Source of the DNA: Desulfobulbaceae bacterium
GTDB lineage: Bacteria > Desulfobacterota > Desulfobulbia > Desulfobulbales > Desulfobulbaceae
Direction of reading: 5' to 3'
Assembly: GCA_011322715.1 (NCBI GenBank)
Contig: DRLX01000582.1
Span: 1-5,273 of the forward strand
DNA length: 5,273 nt
Made by a program: the position numbers and the translations under genes. Positions 1 to 4,356 of the stretch are shown piece after piece. A model generated the notes under the pieces. That model was not told the DNA's origin. It searched no databases and saw nothing but the letters and a program-made list of their open reading frames with translations. The stretch's first letter is position 1; each line of letters opens with the position of its first letter.

Positions 1-288
1 GGAGTGCTTGGGTGTTCGGAATCGGTAACCAATGATACCTTCAGCCACGGATTATTGAAACATCCGCAATATACCCGGCCAAGAATTTTTGAAAATTGTG
101 AGGTGCCGGCAGAACTGCTGACGGGAAATCATGCGGAGATCGCCGCATTCCGGCTGTCTCAGTCGGTGCGGTTGACTATTGAGCGTCGACCGGAACTCCT
201 TGCCGGAGTGACCTTTACCGACAAGGAACGCAAAGTGCTTTCCCGGGTCGGCTTGCTTGACGATGTTCTCCGGTTGCAGAACACATGA
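1..288 (+). CDS. trmD: tRNA (guanine-N1-)-methyltransferase TrmD, C-terminal part
   Basis: TrmD is a cytoplasmic SPOUT-class enzyme that uses S-adenosylmethionine to methylate N1 of G37 next to the anticodon, which prevents +1 frameshifting. Only the last 95 codons are present; the reading frame is open from base 1, so the 5' part lies outside the window. Visible family signatures are the end of the knot (GVLG), NDTF at window codons 11-14, whose Asp (bases 34-36) aligns with the proposed catalytic base Asp169 of the E. coli/Haemophilus enzyme, then the LLKHPQYTRP, VPAELLTGNHAEI and RRPELL stretches of the C-terminal tRNA-binding domain. Its TGA stop overlaps the ATG of the next gene (ATGA at 285-288), which suggests translational coupling. 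The first in-frame GTG (position 4) is internal and not a start. The identification is firm from motif order. Confidence 0.96.
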   Translation, partial: GVLGCSESVTNDTFSHGLLKHPQYTRPRIFENCEVPAELLTGNHAEIAAFRLSQSVRLTIERRPELLAGVTFTDKERKVLSRVGLLDDVLRLQNT

Positions 289-860
289 CTTCTTGTCCAC
301 AGGTTGATGTAGCTCTGGTGCATGCGCCGGTTGTTAATCGCCGGGGCGAGGTGATCGGCTCTGCAGTGACCAATCTTGATCTGCATGACATTGCCAGGGC
401 TTGTCGGACATTCGGCGTTGATACATACTGGGTGATTACGCCTTTTGCCAGGCAACAGGAGCTGTCGGAACAAATTATCAACCACTGGCTTGAAGGACAT
501 GGAAAATCCGCCAACCCGGACAGGGGTGAGGCGCTTTCCTTGATTCGTCTACGGACCGGACTTGATGAGGTCATTGAGGAAACTCGTACTAAATGGGGAC
601 GGGAATTAGTTGTGGTTGCCACCTGTGCAGGGGGTAAACAGGAAACGATAACCTATTCCGGCCTGCGGCAAAAGATTACATCAGGAGTTCCCGTGCTTCT
701 TTTATTTGGGACTGCCTGGGGATTGGCACCGGAGGTTTTTAGCCTGGTAGAGAGTACGCTGCCCCCGATACATGGTCCGGGAAACTATAATCATCTCTCC
801 GTTCGCTCGGCGGCATCAATTATTCTTGATCGCCTGCTTGGTTGCAGAGAAGATGGATGA
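285..860 (+). CDS. SPOUT-superfamily RNA methyltransferase (TM1570-like, substrate unknown)
   Basis: This 191-residue protein resembles the small SAM-dependent RNA methyltransferase family typified by Thermotoga TM1570 (Pfam Methyltrn_RNA_4). The N-terminal block LVHAPVVNRRGEVIGSAVTN (residues 11-30) is followed by LDLHDIAR, which is characteristic of the family. The C-terminal half carries the SPOUT trefoil-knot elements: LLLFGTAWGL (138-147), expected to shape the SAM pocket, and GPGNYNHLSVRSAASIILDRLL (164-185, abridged reading: NYNHLSVRSA then ILDRLL). Its length suits a single-domain member. The ATG overlaps the trmD stop by 4 nt, and lying between trmD and rplS suggests a target in tRNA or rRNA, but I know of no established substrate. 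Like other SPOUT enzymes it is expected to be a cytoplasmic dimer. Family call strong, specific function unknown. Confidence 0.88.
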   Translation: MTSCPQVDVALVHAPVVNRRGEVIGSAVTNLDLHDIARACRTFGVDTYWVITPFARQQELSEQIINHWLEGHGKSANPDRGEALSLIRLRTGLDEVIEETRTKWGRELVVVATCAGGKQETITYSGLRQKITSGVPVLLLFGTAWGLAPEVFSLVESTLPPIHGPGNYNHLSVRSAASIILDRLLGCREDG

Positions 861-928
861 TTCGATAATTTTGCGGTTTTGTTTGATTTCCGTTCTAAAC
901 GGAAGTTATGTTAACCAGTTTGAATCAT
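857..928 (+). repeat. Nested inverted repeats in the gap before rplS
   Basis: Between the methyltransferase stop and rplS there is a perfect 7-bp inverted repeat TTCCGTT (888-894) / AACGGAA (898-904) around the loop CTA. It can be lengthened by a few A-U and G-U pairs. An outer pair, ATGATTC (857-863) / GAATCAT (922-928), encloses it. In RNA this could form a stem with an inner hairpin. There is no U-run directly after the inner hairpin, so it does not look like an intrinsic terminator. It could be a processing or regulatory element in the rplS leader, or chance; no known L19 leader motif was recognised. Confidence 0.35.
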
Positions 929-994
929 AGATAAAAAAACATACATAAATCAACTCGTAAACAAAGATATTGAACATCTACCAAGAGAAGCCCA

Positions 995-1342
995 ATGAAT
1001 ATTTTAGACAAGATTGACCAGGAACAGATGCGTTTTGACCTACCGGAATTTCGCGCCGGTGATACCGTCAAGGTTCATATTCGAATCATTGAGGGAAACA
1101 AGGAACGTATCCAGATCTTTGAGGGTGTCGTTATAAAAAGAAAACGCGGCAATATGAATGCAACTTTTACTGTGCGTAAAATTTCCCATGGCGTTGGAGT
1201 AGAGAAAACCTTTGCCCTCCATTCCCCCAGGATAGAGACCATTGAGGTCGTCACCAAAGGGCGTGTCCGCAGATCAAGGTTGTACTATCTGCGTGATCGG
1301 CGCGGCAAGGCTGCCCGTATCCGTGAGCGGGGTCTTAGATAG
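995..1342 (+). CDS. rplS: 50S ribosomal protein L19
   Basis: L19 is a component of the large ribosomal subunit located at the interface with the 30S subunit, where it contributes to an intersubunit bridge. The 115-residue length equals the E. coli protein. Signatures in order are the N-terminal helix with DKIDQEQMR, FRAGDTVKVHIRI (19-31), RIQIFEGVVIKRKRG (38-52), FTVRKISHGVGVEKTF (58-73), HSPRIETIEVV (76-86) and the basic C-terminal VRRSRLYYLRDRRGKAARIR (91-110). The ATG at 995 is preceded by a purine-rich AGAGAAG (984-990), an acceptable ribosome-binding site at a short distance. The 134-nt gap upstream is long for an otherwise tight cluster, so rplS may have its own promoter or leader. A possible TTGAAT at 920-925 with a weak A/T-rich -10 downstream is not convincing enough to call. 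Confidence 0.98.
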   Translation: MNILDKIDQEQMRFDLPEFRAGDTVKVHIRIIEGNKERIQIFEGVVIKRKRGNMNATFTVRKISHGVGVEKTFALHSPRIETIEVVTKGRVRRSRLYYLRDRRGKAARIRERGLR

Positions 1343-1353
1343 ACTTTTGCCCG

Positions 1354-1381
1354 TTGACATGGAATACCGGAGGGATATGGT
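1354..1381 (+). promoter_or_regulatory. Candidate sigma-70 promoter before rnhB
   Basis: A perfect TTGACA (1354-1359) is separated by 16 bp from TATGGT (1376-1381), which matches TATAAT at four of six positions including the key first two and last bases. If used, transcription would start around 1388, almost on the rnhB start codon, giving a nearly leaderless message. The same bases also hold the ribosome-binding site used by transcripts from upstream, so the match may be accidental. Confidence 0.3.
1369..1374 (+). promoter_or_regulatory. Shine-Dalgarno sequence that bears on the rnhB start
   Basis: GGAGGG is the only strong ribosome-binding sequence near the start of rnhB. It lies 10 nt before an in-frame TTG (1385) and 16 nt before the in-frame ATG (1391). 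An out-of-frame ATG at 1377 is only 2 nt away, too close for normal initiation, and would give a five-codon peptide ending at 1394. The spacing therefore favours TTG, while codon preference favours ATG. Confidence 0.5.
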
Positions 1382-1384
1382 TTT

Positions 1385-2104
1385 TTGCCCATGAGCAGAG
1401 ATCAATATCCCTCTTTTTTGTTTGCAGACCAGGCCTTGCTCGGGGATGATACTTTCCTTCTTGAGCGGAGACTTATCAGGCAGGGTTTCAGTATTGTTGC
1501 CGGAGTGGATGAAGCCGGTCGAGGACCTCTTGCCGGACCGGTTGTTGCCGGATGTGTTGTGCTGCCTGCAGATTGTGACTATTCTCGTTTTCAGGACTCA
1601 AAAAAGCTTACCGCCCGGCGGAGGGAAAAACGATTTGCCGAACTGCATGACTGTGGCGCTCATATCGGTGTCGGCCAATGTTCTCCCCGGGAAATAGAAG
1701 AAAAAAATATCCTTCAGGCATCCCTTCTTGCCATGAAAAGGGCCATTGAAGATTGTCTTCCCGCTGGGCTTCCCGATTTCCTTCTTATTGACGGTACGTT
1801 TCCCGTGCCGATTACCCTGCCGCAACAAACTCTGATCAAGGGCGAGTCGAAATCAGCCTCCATAGCGGCAGCATCCATTATTGCCAAGGTAACCAGAGAT
1901 CGGCTCATGGCCCAGGCCCATGCGGATTTTCCCCACTATAATTTCATGAAAAATCAGGGGTATCCCACCAGGGAACACCGAGAGGCCATTGCCGATTTCG
2001 GCCCCTGCCCACTCCATCGAAGAACCTTTAAGGGAGTGCGTGAATTTGTCAAAGATAATATCGGCAAATCCTCCTCCCCAAGCCAATACACCCTCTGGAA
2101 GTGA
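1385..2104 (+). CDS. rnhB: Ribonuclease HII
   Basis: RNase HII cleaves RNA in RNA-DNA hybrids and starts ribonucleotide excision repair by nicking at single ribonucleotides in DNA. From the TTG at 1385 the protein has 239 residues, somewhat longer than the roughly 200 of E. coli because of an N-terminal extension of about 26 residues and a short Ser-rich tail. Motifs: VAGVDEAGRGPLAGPV (38-53) with catalytic Asp42 and Glu43; DSKKLTARRRE (71-81); REIEEKNILQASLLAM (102-117); LLIDG (133-137) with catalytic Asp136; IKGES (151-155); SIAAASIIAKVTRDRLM (159-175); and QGYPTREH (191-198). The residue matching E. coli Asp126, in KGD, is Glu154 here. All other hallmarks are intact, so I expect an active enzyme. 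The start is uncertain between TTG 1385, better placed for the ribosome-binding site, and ATG 1391. Confidence 0.95.
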   Translation: MPMSRDQYPSFLFADQALLGDDTFLLERRLIRQGFSIVAGVDEAGRGPLAGPVVAGCVVLPADCDYSRFQDSKKLTARRREKRFAELHDCGAHIGVGQCSPREIEEKNILQASLLAMKRAIEDCLPAGLPDFLLIDGTFPVPITLPQQTLIKGESKSASIAAASIIAKVTRDRLMAQAHADFPHYNFMKNQGYPTREHREAIADFGPCPLHRRTFKGVREFVKDNIGKSSSPSQYTLWK

Positions 2105-2132
2105 TAGGTGTGTCGTGAAAGAAAGCGTTCAC

Positions 2133-2154
2133 CTCATATATGAGAATGTATACT
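2133..2154 (+). promoter_or_regulatory. Palindrome with adjacent -10-like box before yraN
   Basis: The perfect 12-bp palindrome CTCATATATGAG (2133-2144) is followed by TATACT (2149-2154), five of six matches to the sigma-70 -10 box. The best -35-like hexamer, TTCACC (2128-2133), is only 15 bp away, shorter than optimal. The 109-nt gap between rnhB and yraN leaves room for a promoter and operator here. Upstream, GTGAA (2115-2119) and TTCAC (2128-2132) could also pair. No known operator was recognised; this is a tentative regulatory site. Confidence 0.3.
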
Positions 2155-2213
2155 CTTTGGTCGGCATTATGGTCGAAAAAGTGTACTGAGCTATTGATGG
2201 AACAGCGTCTACT

Positions 2214-2582
2214 ATGAAGACAACCACAAGCGTCGGACGATATGGGGAAGACATTGCCGCTGCCTGGCTGAGCGAGCACGGATATGTTATAGTTGAGAGG
2301 AATTATCGTCGTCGGTTCGGTGAGGTTGATATTATTGCAGAGCAGGATGGGTATCTGGTTTTCATCGAGGTAAAGACACGAAGTTCTTCACGATTCGGTA
2401 CACCTTTTGACGCAGTAACCTTGAAAAAGCAGCAACAATTATCCCGGATTGCCGGGGAATATCTGCAGCATCATGGTCAGACGAATACACGCTGTCGATT
2501 TGATGTCCTGGCGGTGAGACTTGAGGCCGGCAAACCTCCCAAGGTAGATGTTATCGTCAATGCCTTTGAAGCCTGTGAATAA
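2214..2582 (+). CDS. yraN: YraN family protein (UPF0102), predicted nuclease fold
   Basis: The 122-residue product matches the widespread UPF0102/YraN family, which has a restriction-endonuclease-like fold and an unproven biochemical role; it is often found beside rnhB. Visible hallmarks are GRYGEDIAAAWLSEHGY (8-24), RNYRRRFGEVDIIAEQDG (29-46), LVFIEVKTRSSSRFGTP (48-64) and RFDVLAV (95-101). Glu37, Asp39 and the Glu52-Val-Lys54 triplet have the spacing of a PD-(D/E)xK metal site, so a nuclease or Holliday-junction-type DNA processing activity is a reasonable inference, not a demonstrated one. Length is normal for the family. The ATG at 2214 has only a weak GATGGA (2197-2202) upstream, 11 nt away, suggesting modest translation or coupling to upstream reading. 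pdxA follows after 11 nt, so the two are probably co-transcribed. Confidence 0.93.
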   Translation: MKTTTSVGRYGEDIAAAWLSEHGYVIVERNYRRRFGEVDIIAEQDGYLVFIEVKTRSSSRFGTPFDAVTLKKQQQLSRIAGEYLQHHGQTNTRCRFDVLAVRLEAGKPPKVDVIVNAFEACE

Positions 2583-2593
2583 GAAAAAATACC

Positions 2594-3634
2594 ATGAACA
2601 GTGAAAACTCCATGAGCATTGATCCTCCTCCGCCCCTGGCAATTACCATGGGCTGCCCTGTGGGTATCGGCCCGGAAATCATCGTCAAATTTTTTCACGA
2701 CGCTTTTGTTGATCAGAAAAATTTGCCTGCAATGGCCGTGATTGTTATCGGCAATACGAATGTTCTCCTCAGAACAGCCGGAGAGCTTGGGATTTCGCTT
2801 AATATTCAGCCTTGGCATCCCGGAGATCCGGTAAAGCCGGATGTCGTGTCCGTCTTTGATAGTGACGATCATCCATTGGATGATCTGAGTTGGGGAAAAC
2901 CAACTCTTGCGACCTCCACTGCGATGATACGCTATATTGAAGATGGAGTACGGCTCATCAGCCGGGGGGCATTGTCCGGTATGGTGACCTGTCCCATCTC
3001 CAAAATCAGCCTGCAACGGGCCGGTTCTCCCTTTCCCGGCCACACTGAAATGCTCGCCTCTCTCACGGGAAGCAGCCGTTATCGGATGATGATGGCCGGA
3101 AAACGTCTTAAAGTCGTGCTGGCAACCATCCACGAACCCCTTGCCCGAATATCGAGTTTGCTTACTATTACAGAGATTCAGGATTGTATCGCCATGACTG
3201 TTGATTCCCTGCAGCATGATTTCGGCTGTCAAAATCCCAGGATAGCTGTTGCCGGTCTTAATCCCCATTGCGGTGAAAACGGGATGTTCGGATCTGAGGA
3301 AGAGACCTGTATAACCCCGGCGATTAGCGGGTATGACGGCCCCGGAGAGATCAGCGGTCCCTGGCCGCCGGACACGGTTTTTTACCAGGCCGCCGGCGGA
3401 GATTATGACGCTGTTGTGGCAATGTATCATGATCAGGGGCTCATTCCCTTTAAATTGCTTCATTTTAAAGATGGCGTGAATGTGACCCTCGGCCTGCCCA
3501 TTGTTCGAACTTCTGTTGATCATGGGACGGCCTATGATATTGCCGGTCAAGGCCTTGCTGATCCGGCAAGTCTTAAGGCCGCAATCCGTATGGCGGCGGA
3601 TATCTGTTCCCACAGGGCCGGAGAAGGTCGATGA
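2594..3634 (+). CDS. pdxA: 4-hydroxythreonine-4-phosphate dehydrogenase PdxA
   Basis: PdxA oxidises 4-phosphohydroxy-L-threonine with NAD(P)+ in the DXP-dependent route to pyridoxal 5'-phosphate; the unstable product is then condensed by PdxJ. The 346-residue length is close to the 329 of E. coli. By alignment with E. coli, the metal-binding histidines are His180 (ATIHEPLARIS), His225 (GLNPHCGENG) and His279 (AMYHDQGL). Substrate-contact residues His150-Thr151 (FPGHTEML), Lys287, Asn296 and Arg305 (GLPIVRTSVDHGTA) are also present. The N-terminal motif normally reading GDPAGIGPE is GCPVGIGPE here (20-28). The ATG at 2594 lies 11 nt after yraN with only a weak A-rich ribosome-binding region; ATG at 2612 (Met7) is an alternative start, also closer to usual N-terminal length. 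The stop overlaps the tmk start in an ATGA. Function is confident because all catalytic residues are kept. Confidence 0.95.
   Translation: MNSENSMSIDPPPPLAITMGCPVGIGPEIIVKFFHDAFVDQKNLPAMAVIVIGNTNVLLRTAGELGISLNIQPWHPGDPVKPDVVSVFDSDDHPLDDLSWGKPTLATSTAMIRYIEDGVRLISRGALSGMVTCPISKISLQRAGSPFPGHTEMLASLTGSSRYRMMMAGKRLKVVLATIHEPLARISSLLTITEIQDCIAMTVDSLQHDFGCQNPRIAVAGLNPHCGENGMFGSEEETCITPAISGYDGPGEISGPWPPDTVFYQAAGGDYDAVVAMYHDQGLIPFKLLHFKDGVNVTLGLPIVRTSVDHGTAYDIAGQGLADPASLKAAIRMAADICSHRAGEGR
3620..3627 (+). promoter_or_regulatory. Ribosome-binding site of tmk inside the end of pdxA
   Basis: GGAGAAGG lies just before the ATG at 3631 and within the last codons of pdxA. It fixes the tmk start and, together with the ATGA overlap (3631-3634), supports reinitiation or coupled translation of tmk by ribosomes finishing pdxA. 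Confidence 0.7.
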
Positions 3635-4236
3635 AAAGTGGATTGTTGATCGCCTTTGAGGGCATTGATGGAACCGGCAAGTCCACCCAGATACCCCTCC
3701 TTGCAGATTACCTGCGGGCAAAAGGATATGAGGTCGTTGAAACAAGGGAACCGACTGATGGTCCCTATGGCCGAAAAATCCGTCATCTGTATGTGAATCG
3801 GCAAAGCTCAAGCCCCAAAGAGGAACTGGAACTCTTTGTTCAGGACCGCAGGCAGCATGTCGAGGAGGTTATTGCTCCGGCCCTTGCCGAGGGGAAGATT
3901 GTTCTCACGGATCGTTACTATTTTTCTACCGCAGCCTACCAGGGCGCTACCGGTATGGATCCGAAAGCGATTTTTGCGGCAAATGATTTCGCTCCCAGGC
4001 CTGATTTGGTGCTGTTACTTGTTATGGACCCCGAAGAAAGTGTGCGCCGTATTGAACAACTGCGTGGCGAGCAACTTAATGATTTTGAGCAGGTTGAACA
4101 ATTGCGCAAAGTTGCCGAGTTGTTTGCAACCTTTTCCGATGATTGTATACTCAGAGTGAATGCAGCCGCATCCATTGACCGCGTGCAGGCGGAAATTCAA
4201 AGAGGTGTTCAACAACTCATTGAAAAAAAACGTTAG
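3631..4236 (+). CDS. tmk: Thymidylate kinase (dTMP kinase)
   Basis: Tmk phosphorylates dTMP to dTDP with ATP, an essential step for DNA precursor supply in the cytoplasm. The 201-residue length is standard. Motifs are the P-loop EGIDGTGKSTQ (10-20), the dTMP-site segment TREPTDGPYGRKIR (38-51), the helix LFVQDRRQHVEEVIAPAL (68-85), the DRY box TDRYYFSTAAYQG (93-105), PDLVLLL (124-130), and a LID segment around RIEQLRGEQLNDFEQ (140-154). The EPTDGPYG form together with an RGExxNxFE-like LID marks a variant subset that I associate with Desulfobacterota rather than the EPGGT enterobacterial form. The start is fixed by a good ribosome-binding site and the 4-nt overlap with pdxA. It is probably the last gene of the yraN-pdxA-tmk unit, since a 120-nt gap follows. 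Confidence 0.96.
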   Translation: MKSGLLIAFEGIDGTGKSTQIPLLADYLRAKGYEVVETREPTDGPYGRKIRHLYVNRQSSSPKEELELFVQDRRQHVEEVIAPALAEGKIVLTDRYYFSTAAYQGATGMDPKAIFAANDFAPRPDLVLLLVMDPEESVRRIEQLRGEQLNDFEQVEQLRKVAELFATFSDDCILRVNAAASIDRVQAEIQRGVQQLIEKKR

Positions 4237-4300
4237 CGGCTGTCCTTTTTTCGAAAATACAATACCTCGTAATTGCGTCTGTTTTTGTGGTTTATTGTGA

Positions 4301-4334
4301 CCGGGCCCTGAAAAATTCGGTCCGGCCATGCCGG
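4301..4334 (+). promoter_or_regulatory. Two mutually exclusive hairpins between tmk and the lipoprotein gene
   Basis: CCGGGCC (4301-4307) can pair with GGTCCGG (4319-4325), with one G-U pair, around an 11-nt loop. CCGGC (4322-4326) can pair with GCCGG (4330-4334) around the triloop CAT, and this second hairpin is followed by TTTCTA. They share bases 4322-4325, so only one can form at a time. The second could be a weak intrinsic terminator for the tmk transcript, or the pair could act as a switch in the leader of the next gene. The short T-run makes termination uncertain. The rest of the gap holds an A-run/T-run pair around the tmk stop (about 4222-4251) and no convincing promoter. Confidence 0.35.
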
Positions 4335-4356
4335 TTTCTACGCTTTGGATCAAGTA

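Noticed and set aside
920..949. TTGAAT with A/T-rich CATAAA as a promoter for rplS
   Set aside because: The -10 match is weak and the surrounding sequence is A/T-rich, so such matches are expected by chance.
1345..1390. Direct repeat TTTTGCCC at 1345-1352 and 1383-1390 flanking the rnhB ribosome-binding site
   Set aside because: Only 8 bp, two copies, no accompanying structure; likely chance.
2477..3811. A 444-codon open frame on the minus strand opposite pdxA and parts of yraN and tmk
   Set aside because: Its translation shows no recognisable domain and is rich in His, Gly and Arg as expected of an antisense shadow, while the plus-strand genes in the same bases have complete catalytic motifs.
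4222..4251. A-run and T-run around the tmk stop as a terminator
   Set aside because: The possible stem GAAAAAA/TTTTTTC is almost pure A-T with a 16-nt loop and no GC-rich core, unlike intrinsic terminators.
4273..4298. TTGCGT followed by TATTGT as a promoter for the TPR gene
   Set aside because: The spacing is only 14 bp and both hexamers are weak matches.
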